From Asterias rubens (lineage: Eukaryota; Echinodermata; Asteroidea; Forcipulatida; Asteriidae), in the NCBI RefSeq assembly GCF_902459465.1, contig NW_022985697.1:310001-374000 (forward strand): a stretch of DNA of 64,000 nt, read 5' to 3'. Shown here in pieces: positions 11,765 through 24,000 of this stretch (positions are counted from its first letter, which is position 1; the number at the start of each line of letters is the position of its first letter). The notes below the pieces were generated by a model. It did not search any database. It was not told where the DNA came from and was given only the letters and a program-made list of their open reading frames with translations. A program made the translations under genes and the position numbers.

Positions 11765-12180
11765 GCAAAGTACCAAGGTGTGAACAACAAAAGAAACCAA
11801 ACTACTGGAAACTTCTGCCCCAAGCTATTCAATCTGATTGGTTGGCTTGGATCAGGTGATAGATTCACCTCTCCAGAGAACTTTTGGTTGAAACATCACA
11901 TGAAAGAAACCTAGACTGTATGAGACACAATACTCCTTAAAGTTCAGGTACAACAATTTTCATAGTCATTCAAATATCTATGCAAAGTATCAGGGTGTGA
12001 AGGACAAAAGAAACTCAACTAGTGGAAAATTCTGCACCAAGTTATTCAATCTGATTGGTTGTTTTGAATCACATGATTGATACAGCTTCCCTGGGGAAAC
12101 TCGGGAACCCTGGAACATTAAACACAATACAAACCACTCCTTAAAATTAAACACACAGGCCTGTGCGGACCACAATGTTA
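11765..12180 (+). repeat. tandem pair of an upstream (promoter-like) module
   Basis: Two copies of about 200 bp, at 11,765-11,960 and 11,980-12,180. Each contains TATGCAAAGTA, AAAGAAAC and AATCTGATTGGTTG, followed in the second by GAATCACATGAT. A related block is at 44,560-44,780, upstream of gene C. ATTGG is a reversed CCAAT box and CACATG an E-box. Confidence 0.55.
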
Positions 12181-12309
12181 GTTCCTAGGGAGGAGGAAAA
12201 ACTTGATTTGTTTGATTTGTTTCCTGTCTAACACAGATTCCTTCCAGTTATCTTGTTAATTTCACTCAATAGGTTTCTAAATGTTCTCTAGCAAGGCTCA
12301 ACTGATATT

Positions 12310-12384
12310 TGAAAACATGTGTCACCTACATCTGAAGTTTGATATGGTTTAAGTTAGCTCTGATCATCAACATATTTATGAGTG
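12310..12384 (+). other. degenerate copy of NLR noncoding first exon
   Basis: CTGAAGTTTGATATGGTTTAAGTTA resembles the first-exon sequence at 13,550, and the block ends at a GTAAGTAA donor (12,385). It is more diverged than the other four copies. Confidence 0.4.
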
Positions 12385-12898
12385 GTAAGTAACACTTTAT
12401 TGTTGTTATCCATGGCCCAAACTCCCACTTGTCCTTTTTATAACTTCCTCATGTAATGCCACCATGGTGATGTTCAACTGGTATTGCCAAAGACCTTGCT
12501 TAATCATGTTTGAAACTATCTTAGTGAAATTATGGCAAGTGAAATGCAAAAACATTGTACATGAATTTAAACGTTGTTATTTACAACCACTGAAAACTAT
12601 TTTTAATATCGATACAAAATCAGGTTACCAATGACCATAAATCTGCTTTGTTAAATAAAGCATATAACCTTGTTGTTATTCAGCTCTTTCTTTAGGGTGG
12701 CAGTAAGTGTCTTAGTTTGTCAATAATTGGGTAACTGATTAGCCTCAACTCAATGATGAATGGTTATAGTAATTTTGATATGTGTACACTTCTGAATTTT
12801 TCGTAATTATCGATTAAAAATGTAGGCCCCAACCTAAAGGTTTTGAAACACTAAAAACACTTCTGCCGTTGAGAGCGTACATCAAAGGACAATGTCGC

Positions 12899-13002
12899 TG
12901 ACGTCATTTGAGGGAGTTTGCTTTGTTATACCTCCCCGCTACAACAAAGCGGCTTTAGAAATTGGAGCTCCCAACTATGACGTTTTAAGAGTGATTACGT
13001 AA
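12899..13002 (+). promoter_or_regulatory. bZIP-site cluster upstream of gene B
   Basis: A full CRE palindrome TGACGTCA (12,899), a half-site TGACGT (12,978) and TTACGTAA (12,995) lie within 104 bp, about 350 bp upstream of a TATA-like ATTATAAGTAGG (13,351). These match known CREB/ATF and C/EBP-PAR consensus sites. Function is inferred. Confidence 0.4.
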
Positions 13003-13350
13003 CGGGGCATTTCGCAAATCTCTCAGAAAAGCGCTAGATAAGGGTATTCGAAATGATTGTTTTTTTGTACACAATTAAAATTTATTTATAATCTTATGAC
13101 TCGATTTCCTTATTCATTGAAAACATTTTAAATGAAGTTCAGCAAAGTTCACGACTTGAATTTTCGTTCAAGCAGGTCTTTAACCAAGAAAAATCCAATG
13201 CAAGAAATGAGTTGATATATTTTTGAGTACATCAGTAATACTCTGCCTAAACTATTAAAATATGTTTGGTACATTTTGTGACCTGTATCTAGGCAGGGAG
13301 TTGGCTTTAAATTTAACAAAGAAATTTAACACACAGGCTACTCCAAAGGC

Positions 13351-13611
13351 ATTATAAGTAGGCCTCATGAAGCCAGAAGGTGCATTCTTCCATACAGTGG
13401 TAAAATCTTTCCTGTTTAACAACAATTATTTTCCAAATGTGTACAGGGAAACTTCATGTGTTTGTATTCAACTACTTCTTGTCTGATATTTGAAATCTCA
13501 AGGCCGGAAAAGCTTGATTTTCTACCGTCTTTCACCTTGTCACTATTGAAGTTTGATCTGGTTTAAGTAATCTCTGCAGTCTTTACTAAGCCAGACGCCA
13601 CAAAGTCTTTG
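13351..13611 (+). other. gene B noncoding first exon with TATA-like start
   Basis: A TATA-like ATTATAAGTAGG at 13,351 is followed by a stretch ending in a strong donor, CTTTG|GTAAGT (exon end 13,611). About 290 bp, including the TATA-like site, is over 90% identical to 44,022-44,312 upstream of gene C, and the final 70 bp is also shared with 36,207 and 39,327. Conservation up to the donor in front of two separate NLR genes supports a 5' UTR exon. The exact transcription start is not visible. Confidence 0.55.
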
Positions 13612-13869
13612 GTAAGTAATACTCAATCCTTGCCTACTTCTCTCCCAATCCCTGGACGCCCCCCCCCCCCCTGATTTGCACGTTTCTTGGTCCCTTCCAA
13701 TAAATAATATTTCATCCCAGATATCAAAAGCAACCAGATTAATTGTCTAGAAGTATTTTCTATCAATATCATTATCCCAACCCATGTCCATGCATCAGCT
13801 ACATGCTGTGGCATAACCAGAAGGGAAGAGTGTTCAGAGAGATTGAAAAATACACAGGGAAGGGTGCAA

Positions 13870-14262
13870 TATATTATAATTGTGGCTTCTTATAAAGCGC
13901 ACATGTCCGTCACCCAGTGACGCTCCTGGCGCTGTAACATACAGTATTTCCTGCAAGATGTAGGACTACTTCTGATAGCACCTTGTAATGCTTTAAAGTG
14001 CTGTGGTGCAATTTGCTGCCGATCAGACCAGGAACACCGGGCCGAACCCCTTCTCTTTTTGATAAGTGCACTGGGTTCTTTTACATGTGTTACATAACAC
14101 ATGGGACCAACGGCTTAATGTCTCATCCGAAGGACGAAGCAATGGTTAAATGTCTTGCTTAAGGACACAAGTGTCACCGCTAGGGATTTAAACCCACACT
14201 CTGCTGATCAGAAACTCCAGAGTTTGAATTCGGTGCTCTTAATCGCTCGGCCATGCCACTCC
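13870..14262 (-). repeat. tRNA-derived SINE, reverse strand
   Basis: Read on the reverse strand, it begins with a tRNA-like head: A-box TGGCCGAGCG-type and B-box GGTTTAAATCC (14,185-14,255). The body contains an ACATGGGACCAACGGC block and ends near 13,870. A second, better preserved copy is at 36,421-36,846 and a head fragment at 21,590-21,660. Lies in the first intron of gene B. Confidence 0.65.
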
Positions 14263-14379
14263 CAAACTATGTCTTTAACCCCGCTTCCTCCCTCCCCAAT
14301 GAGTGTCTACTTACACCACTGGCTGCAGAGCTGGTTTGATAGATTCTTTGTGTTTATTAATAGTTTTTAAATGTCCAAT

Positions 14380-14800
14380 GCCAAATAATATCAGACAATA
14401 TTAGGTGAGAAGTCTATAAGTTGGCATGGGGGAACACCAAAGACTTAAATATTAAAGAAAATATTCATGGAGTACTTTGAGACCACTGACCTCTACATAT
14501 CTATAGGCTGTCACTCGCAGTAACAAGTATGACTATCGGTAGTAAACTGCTGGTAAAAACAGACTGGTTTTGTTTACTTTATTTGTTTGCGGAGAAAGAC
14601 AATCTGTTTTATTGTTGGGGGTTACTTTTAAAATGTATTGAACCATTTTAGGAACAAAGGGGAGGCTTCGTCACTTAAGAGGGAGCTGTTTCTCACAATG
14701 TTTTATACCATCAACCTCTCCCCATTACTTGATACCAAGAAAGGTTTTATGCTGATAATTATTTTGAGTAATTACCAATAGTGTCCACTGCCTTTAAGCA
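14380..14800. repeat. intron repeat block shared with 40,100-42,000
   Basis: The stretch from ATATCAGACAATATTAGG to the GGGGAGGCT phrase recurs around 40,130-40,189 and 41,508-41,980, where a transposon splits it. The last part (14,670-14,798) is the right end of the TTAA-type MITE described at 37,047. Confidence 0.6.
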
Positions 14801-14824
14801 CTGTAACTTTGTTCATTGTTGCAG

Positions 14825-15022
14825 TCATTGGATGAAGAAGTATGAAAAGAGTTATTCACTCCAGTAATTTCTTGTTAAACAGATCCATCATGGCGGCATT
14901 CACAGATAACACAACAGATTTGACAACTACAGTTACTGAAGGACAATCTGGATTAACAACTGGGAACATTATAAGCATCGTCTCTGGTTGTATCAGCGCA
15001 GTTGGTGTCTCCTTTGGAATAT
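14825..15022 (+). CDS. gene B exon 2: start codon and most of the TM helix
   Basis: Acceptor TTGTTGCAG at 14,816-14,824; donor at AATAT|GTAAGT. I choose ATG 14,890 (ATCATGGCGG has A at -3 and G at +4), giving MAAFTDNTTDLTTT. An in-frame upstream ATG at 14,842 would add 16 residues, and an overlapping ATG at 14,832 opens an 11-codon uORF ending at TAA, which could dampen translation. The exon ends phase 1 within the hydrophobic segment NIISIVSGCISAVGVSFGI. Confidence 0.65.
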
Positions 15023-18000
15023 GTAAGTCGTTATTGTTTTTCTAAACGCCTTTTCTACCAAAGTTCAGGCACACAATAAAAATTGTTCTAGTGCCAAAAT
15101 AACATAAAATAACCATAAATGCATCCAAAAATACCTTGTATTATCCGTGTTGTCGCTACAAATGTGCTTGTATCTTTCGTTTTTTCAATACATAGAAACA
15201 CGCATGGGACTGTTTGGACCAGTGAAAAACCTTGTACAAACTGGGGTCTCGCTTTTTCTAGCACGTATAACTGAAAATGGACTGTATACCTCACTGTATT
15301 GAGGCAGCCACAACCAATAACTAAAGTCACCACAAAAGCTTAGAGGTGGACTTATTCCCTGATAACTTAACAATTCAACTTTAAAAATATCTACGGAGAT
15401 CAATTAAGTGCACAACTGACAAGATAATTTATCTTGAGATGATGATATCACATAATGGAACATAGCGCTCATTTGCATAGAGCATTTTATGTCCGGCCCC
15501 AAATACGCACAAAATATACCTTTAAAATGCATAATTTTTTCCAAATTGTATAATAACTCAAGATTGCAACAAGCGAATTTTATGGATCGTTCAGTATTTT
15601 GAAGAGGAACTTACTCTTTTTTAATTCATGTACGTTGTTTAGTTCTATAAACAGGGAACTTGTCCCCCTTTTTATATAAATAAATTGAACTTTCTTTCAC
15701 GCCCCTATGGCGGGGAGTGAAAAACTATCGAAATCCCCCCGTTTTACATAACTTGCCATTACTCGTGAACTGCGCCACGCAGTTGCCTGGATCAAACAGC
15801 TTCTTGAATCTGAACAGTTAATCTGTCCATTCATGTAACAATGTTGATGATTGGTTAACTGTAACCTGTTGCCCGAGAACGAAACATGTGATACCCATAG
15901 TTTTGTAGCTTAAACCCTTTCCATGTTGTGTGTGCGAGCGCGCGTTAACGTAAACATAATGGCCATTGACTTAGTACAGGAACAGCTCATTTTGGGAAAG
16001 TGGGGGTGTCCATACAGGAAAATACTGTTTAATGCAATCATTGCAAAAGTTGGATCTAAAGGCTAATTATATTTATCTCACATTTATTGTCTAAAACCAC
16101 AATGTCTGCGTAAAACTTTGAGTATTACAGTAATACGCAACGCCCATTCTTATGATTATTGTACTCCACCCCCATGTCAAAGTGGTACAGCCCGCATCAC
16201 GCGCGCTCTCGCCGTTGCACGCACAGTGTAGTGAATGTTTATTTTTTTGATCACTCCTTGCGTACTATGTTCCATTATGTACTGGCAAATATCTATGTTT
16301 CTCAAGAATAACTTATTTAGAATAACAACTTATCATGAAAGCAGATTTTGTTTCCCCAAAATAAATCAACATCTTAGAAATAGTATTACAGTAGAAATTG
16401 ACAACCCACTTTAAAAGAGTTTCACCATCTAAACAACAGCTATAGCTCAGTTGGCCAATAAGTCAACGTAGCATTTACTGTACTGGATCACACTAATTAA
16501 ACTTGGCTTTAAGGTGGCTTGCTATATATGGCTTTTAACTATTTTCTGTTTTACCTACAGTGGGTTGTCTGTATACTTGCAGAAGAAACAGAAGAGGTAA
16601 TTATTGAAGTACTTTCACTTAAGAACAATGGATGGAAGCTCTTTGTGAAACGTTTCATTCAACAAGATTTATTACTAATTCCAGTTCAGAAGTCATGCAG
16701 ACATGACTCATGATTCAATTCTTCTGAAATGTGTAAAGCAGACATTATCTGCTGGTGAAGCAGCCCCTTACAGCACTATCCATTTCATATTACTGCTTAC
16801 AGTTAGGGAAAACAAAAGGCGCTCCAACTTTTCAAAATTATTGTGTGAATAACACCTCAATTGAAAATCAATTTCTCCAAAGTGTAATGACCTGGGGCAG
16901 CCATATTCCTTGACATCAGAACTCAATACTCGGGGATGTTTTTTTGTTTTTTTTTCAAAAGGACAGAAAATTATTGCCACTCATGTTTATACCGAGCACA
17001 AATATCCCGAGTCAAATACAAAACTGCCAAGATTTCACCCCCTGATAAGTGGAGAAATCTTAACAAGAAAAAAAAACACTCAAATAATCCTAGACAAAAG
17101 CTAGGCATGTAAAGCAGTCATTAAACAAAAGTTTTATACTTTTTTGATGGGATGGATATAAACGTTGGTACTGTCCAGCAATGTGATAAAGTGGGAGGCT
17201 GCCACACCCTAAAGGTTAAAGGAGCACAATTTTAATTCGTTTACATGTTTCTATTGTTACTCCCAGTATGGAGAAATGCCACTGACTTTTCCATTTTAAA
17301 AAAATAAAACCAAATTAAGGATAAAGAAACTATAAAAGTATAAAGTTGGTCTAAATCTTTGCATCTTACCTCTCTTTCTGAAAGTTTGTAAATACTCGGG
17401 GCCTTGAGTACCTTGTTTGGTAGATACGTGCGCTATATAAGACTTTGATATTATTATCTTGAAAGCTGCATAGAAAACACTGCACACTCAAACCTTCACT
17501 GTGTATGGAAGAGTCTTTGGCACTCTATTATCGGTCGAGTTGGTCTTTGAAAAGCCATCGAAGCCGTTTGCTATGAAATCCTTATGGTTAGAAAGATGTT
17601 TTAAAAGACACATAATGATCCACACAAGTATGGCTCGAAAATGCACGATTTTCCATTCAGGTCGAGAACTAGAACAAAATGGCGACCATGTTTGATCGCG
17701 ATGTGAAAAGAAAACCATGCAATTTCGAGGCATGTTTGTGTGGATCATTATACTCTACTTTCAAATTATCAATCTATCTAACCATTCATAACCAACGGTT
17801 ACAAATGCTTTTCAAAGACCAACTCGACTGATCCAAGGCAACATGTTCCTTTAACATGGTGTTGAGTTTTTAAAATCAGCACAGGCTTCAAAATTACTAC
17901 AAACAAACTTTGTAGGAATCTACTGCTGTCATGAGAGCACTTGAATTAACATATTCTGGGTGTTGGAGTAGCTCAGGACTGTCAAAGAATCAGTCATACT

Positions 18001-21000
18001 CTATAAACAATTGGTACAAAGTGTATTGAATCACATAACGTTTAACCCCTGTTTAACCCTGTGGCTTGGCCATTGAAATACAACCAAGAGTCTCCATCGT
18101 TGCAAACTCCATACCTTTAAACAAGTATGTTAACAAGTAACACCAAAATATGTTTGCCCTTTAATGTTCAGAAGATCGAAGGCGCCGCAGAGAGGATCAA
18201 AGACTCAAACAACAAGCTCAACCATTAACACAACCAACAGAGGGTAACTACAGAACATTTTGACTTTTACTTTGATGTTTCTATAAAATCACTTATAGAA
18301 ATTGACGTTATATTTTCAACTTGTATGGGGCAAGCAATACAGAAAAGTAATCAACGTTGATATTTTGGACTTGAAGCAAACTCAAACATGAAACTAGGTT
18401 TCAATATTTATGGTTTGTACTAAAAGCAGTAAGTTTAGAAGTCAAGAATGCTCCCTAATATTGAACATATTTTATTCTTCTTCGTAGGAAATTATTATGT
18501 TAAAGTGTTGTAGAAATTCTGGAAATACCCTGACTCGAACAATAAGGCAACCAGATTGTAACACATTCTTCTTAGCAGAGAGTTTATCAGTGCAAAAAGA
18601 GACCCTAAATCCAATGCATCTGGATACCATTTTCTGCTTTGTCGAAAATTAAAAAAATTTGATCAGATGAAACAAGTTGTGCGTTTGGAAACTACGGTGC
18701 TCAGAGAGTGCCATAATACTTAAAAAATCGTCTCACCAAGTCAACTTATTTACTGTCTAACCAATTAAAAGCATCTTTAATGATATAAATTATGCAGCCT
18801 GCATTATGATAGGGTGAATGCATGCACACAGTACACAGTCAACCCTCCTACTGTAAGAGATGTTAAATTTGCATCGGGGATAAAGAATATTAATTTGGTT
18901 TTTACCCATACACCGATGTGTGTTAGCACTGTATACTCGGTACTGAAAAAATATCACAGGCATGTTACTCGGCTGGGATTCGAACCCACGACCCTTGCAA
19001 TTCTAGAGCAGTGTCTTACCAACTAGACTACCAAGGTTGCCCGGTAGCTAGAGGCAGTTCGAATCCTTATGTTTTTGCAGCGGGTACCGCAACGATATAA
19101 GAGATGTTAAATTGTATGGGTAAAAACCAAATCTTGAAAACTGTGCCAGCCTGCAAAAATGCATGCACACAGTACACAGTCAACCCTCCTACTGTCTGAC
19201 CAATTAATATCATCCTCTTGATTGATAAAATTATTAACAATACCAGCCTGCAATATGATCTGGTGATGAAAGGCACACAGTACACAGTCAACCCTCCTAC
19301 TGTCTGACCAATTAAAACATCCTCTTGAATGATAAAATTATTAACAATACCAGCCTGCAATAAGATCTGGTGACGGAAGGCACACAGTACACAGTCAACC
19401 CTCCTACTGTCTGACCAACTAATAGCATCCTCTTAAATGATATATAAAATATGCCAGCCTGCAATATGATATGATGGCATGCACACAGTACACAGTCAAC
19501 CCTCCTACTGTCTGACAAAGCATCCCCCCAGTCTTGAATGATAAAATTATTGGGTGCTAGACCCAAATTCTGTTATTTATACAATGAGGGTTCAACATAT
19601 CAAATCCTTTCTAGTCAAAAGGACCCCAAGCAAACCAGCCAAAGACGCACAGTCCAGTGGCCTTGGATTAAAAAGATAAGAGACGAAACCCATGCTGCAT
19701 ACAGGATGCACAGCTTGTTTGTATGTATTGTGTGCGGCTCACCGCGCCATGCAACGATCAATTTCATTGGCTTTCGGACCCACAATTTCTTTTTAAGTGA
19801 ATACACGCGAGCCTAAACCTCAACCAATCGCAAAAAGGTTTACATTGTCAGAAAGCTGACAAGCCAGAGAGAAATGACTCGAGAGATCTAAGCTCACAGA
19901 GGGCGCTATTTAATGTATAGCTATTTTAGTATAGCGGTTTTTGGCTACACGTGGGTTTTACACAGGAAACGGGTTGATTTTTGACAAAAAAGGCAAGTTT
20001 TAACATGATTTATGCGAGTGAAAAACAATTTTTTTTGTTCCTTTTTTCTTTTTTTTTTTTTTCTTTTTTTCATTTTCTAAAAAAATGCAATGTTTGGCTC
20101 ACAACAAAGAACTAAGGTATACTTTGTTAAATAATGTTGTGGTGGCGATAGGTGCGAAAAAGGACCCGTTTTACAATGTTTTTAGATACGTTAGACGTTC
20201 TCATAGAGATGTCACGTGAAAACTGTCCAGTGGCTTTATTTTCCCAAAGGAATCCATATGATTATTTTTGCTTCTCTCCACCCGGGAGTACACAGTGGGC
20301 ACCGGCGAGAGCTGTGGAGTAACCTGCGCTAGACTGGCAACTTGTCCAGGAGGAATAGACTATATGGTCTTAGTCATTGAATGCCAAGGAATACAGCTAG
20401 TTATAATCACGGGTCTGATGAGCCATGTTGGATCAGAACACAATTTTACTTTATTTTTTATGCTATTTAAAAAAAAATACAAAAGTTGTTTTTTTTTTTT
20501 TGTTTTTTTTTTTTTGGGGGGGGGGGTTTTAAGTCAAACTTGTGTTATGAAAGAGGAGCAGATGTTATCAAAAGATGAACGAGGTAAAGATTTGTTTCCC
20601 TTTTGTGAATTGTCATTCACATGTAGTCCAATATGGTCTATGTTTTAAAACTATTCATCACAATAGCTTCAAAGTTAATATTTTGATTTTGACACTGATG
20701 TGTGATACACAGGTTAAAACAAAAACAGTATTCCTCATTCCCAATAAAAGTTTAAATTGTAGTTTAATTCCAAATGGAGACAACATTGTTAGTGACAGGG
20801 GTAAAGTCAGGAATTTTGACATAAAATTGTCCAACACTCTTTAGTCTGAAGTAAAATCAATCAATCAATCAAACGTAATTTGTATAGCGCCTAAATCAAA
20901 AGTTTGCCCAAAGGCGCTGAGGCACAGAAGAAATAAAAAGTCATTGATGGTAGGCCTCCTGAAACAAGTGGGCTTTCAGAAGTGTCTTGAATGTGTTGAA

Positions 21001-24000
21001 GGATGTTGTGTCCCTGATGTGATTGGGAAGTTTATTCCAGAGTTTAGGTCCATATAGTTCATTGTTTGTAGGTCCGTTGATATTTTCTTATGTGCTGTAC
21101 AATGGCGACCAGTCAACCAGCTTCTCAAGATGCTCTCCCTCTTTTGCTCTTTTGGGTAGTTCTGAGCACTCATAACCTGTTTGAATTTTACTTCATATGA
21201 TAGAGGTTCCCTTATTGACAACTTTGGTGTATTTCATCATCTCAGCAAGAAAATGGTACCCCACTCTCCAAGCTGTTCTTCATGCCTGAGCAACTGCATT
21301 GTCATTCAGGAGCAAAATCACGACCACACATAGACTTTAGTATTTACAACAGTAGGCGAAGAAATACTGAAAAAGAAAACTAACATCAATATTGTTGGCT
21401 TGGGGCGATGTCAAAACGACACACTGACTTTTTTGTATCATGCAAATTTCGAAGTCAAGAATGCCCATGTATACATTACAGGTATCTTATTTAGTAGGAA
21501 ATTGCTATATTTAGGTGTTGTAGAAGAGCTGTAAATTCACTTACATGTATTAATTAGGGAATGACACTGCTAATACTTTGAGACCAGTAACTTTGTTGAT
21601 CAGAAACACCAGAGTTTGAATTCGGTGCTCTTAACCGCTCGGCCACGACACTTCCACAATAACAGATTAATTTATAAAACTTTGGAAACAACACAATCGT
21701 TTGTACCGTGTGCACATCCATGAAGATAAGAAAACACAATGCGCATGCGAAAACTGTGTAATTTCGCAAATCTTGTGTCTCCAATGATTCATCTTAACAC
21801 GCACGCAACAGTGCAGAGTGGCGGTACCACACATCCCTGTACAAAGAGATCTAATCCCGCTCGTTAATCAGACGCTCAGCTGGAGGTCTCCTATCTTTTT
21901 CCACTGGTATGACAGGGCCATTGTCAGGGTTTTCCTTTGTTACTCTGCGGTTAGTCTCGTCTTTCGAACTCCTTCTCTTCCTTAATTCATGGTACAAACA
22001 TGAGAATGAATGGCCTTGACATAAAAAATATGTCAGCATAATTATTGTCAATGTAAGAAGAATTTGAAACAATCTTCAGAGTGTCATCTCTGGAATGTGA
22101 ACCTCAATTGATGTTATTCTTTCATTATATTAAACCTGATCTTCAGCAAGATCAGAGCCACCAATCATCACATGATCACACAGTTAGCCCTAACCAAGTT
22201 CAGCAGGCTAATATTCCGAGCACAAATTGACTTTAATATTTACAACATGTATAGGCCAAGTATTACTGCTAAGGAAAACTTAACATTAATATATTTGATT
22301 TGAAGCAAAGTATAAACGACACCCGGTGTCAATATTCATGACAAGACATTCAAGTATAACGCAAATTTTCAAGTCAAGAATGCCCTAGGCTACATGAAAA
22401 GTATCCTTCCACTGAGCAGGAAAATACTAAAATCAAGTGGTGTAGAAGAGCTGGAAATATGTTTACAAATACTGAAATAAGCAAGTACGAGTGTCACTCC
22501 CTGGAATGTGAACCTAAATAGAAGTTTTATCTGTCATCAGATGTTGAACCTGATCTTCAGCAACATCAAGCCAGCCACCAATCATCTAGTGCCAGTCCTA
22601 ACCATCCACAGACAGATGTACATGTACCAAACTTATCAATCGTGAATCCTGGTGCTGTCTTCCTTGGTCCTGTTACTAACACTACAGTGAAACTACCAGG
22701 TAATCAGAATGTACCAGGTATTATACACATTCATCTTAGCATGGAGGTTATTAGTACAAAAAGGAATCCCTAAATCAAAGGCTCTTGATCATAGAGCTAT
22801 ATATATTGACTAGAGCGCTAACTCCCCTTTATACACGCACTTAGGTTTTGATGCCATGTGGGCGCATACATGTTTATGTACAAACCAATACAAAAGCTTG
22901 AAATTTTGTACCGCAATTGTATGGATATTTGCATGATAGTGCGTTTGTTCTTTTCTATGCCCCATCGAACCAAATATGCAGCAAATGTGAACGCACAATC
23001 TGCTGATGAGCGTACAAACTGCGAGCATCATGTGCGTCATGTTTAAGAGGCAAGTTTGCACGTATGCATGTTTTTTTAGTTCGTCATTATTGCCGGCATA
23101 CTGTGCATTACTGAAAAAGATTTCGCTCTTTTCCCCTTGACACCTTGAAGCATTTGTTGTAGGCCTACTTACTATTATAAGAATGTGTGTATGCATAAAC
23201 GTATTTGATTTCTCACAAGAGGCCTTATGTTGTATAAGCACAAACATTTAGGCAGCGCTATGAAGTGGCCCATGACGCGGCCGTACACAAACTTAGGCAT
23301 TCGCATATGTAAGCGTGCGCACCAAATGCAAAATTTTCACGGCCGTGTGTGTTCTCTTACAATTAAAATTGTTCCGTAATCACGCACCACAACAAACATG
23401 TGTGCGACCCGGGAGGCTTCAAAACGCAGAGCAAGTTAGCGCTCTATGTTCTTGATACAGTTCTCTGCTTTAAAAATGCCACACAAATAGCTTTTGTTCA
23501 AGTGGGAAGAGGTTGTAGGGTATGGAAACTACATGTATGGTGCTTAGTGAGTGCCATGAAACTTATACAAATATCTCTCCATTTCAACTTATTCAGTAAA
23601 ATGTGTTGAAATGATATGATATGAACCAACCATGCCAAACATTTTTACTACAAACTAAATTTCTACTTTGAAACACCATAGCTCAGACATCCATTGCATA
23701 ATGATTGTCACATGCATGGCAATCACATGACTGGCGAAAAGAAATTTGAAAAGAGGAAAGAATATAAATAAAATCCAGCTCTGTGGTCCTCCTAAAACAC
23801 GTTCACTTGAACTCAGAGGTGAAAACCAGCTGGTGTGTATCTGTCACAAAAAAAATTGTTAAATTTTGTGAATTGAACAGATTATTCAAAGGACATGTGT
23901 TGTGAGTGTAATCATGTTAGTGATGAATTTTTTTGTTATATTTTTATGTTTTGTAACAGGAAAACCAGACCCAGATCAAGTTCAAGCTGTTGGAAAAAAG

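Noticed and set aside
16438..16480. tRNA-like TAGCTCAGTTGG sequence
   Set aside because: Only an A-box; no B-box or acceptor stem follows.
18955..19045. tRNA gene on the reverse strand
   Set aside because: Good B-box, but it sits inside a SINE with target duplications, and the anticodon arm does not close.
22810..23247. 145-codon reverse frame
   Set aside because: Lies inside the hAT-like insertion absent from gene C; no transposase motif.
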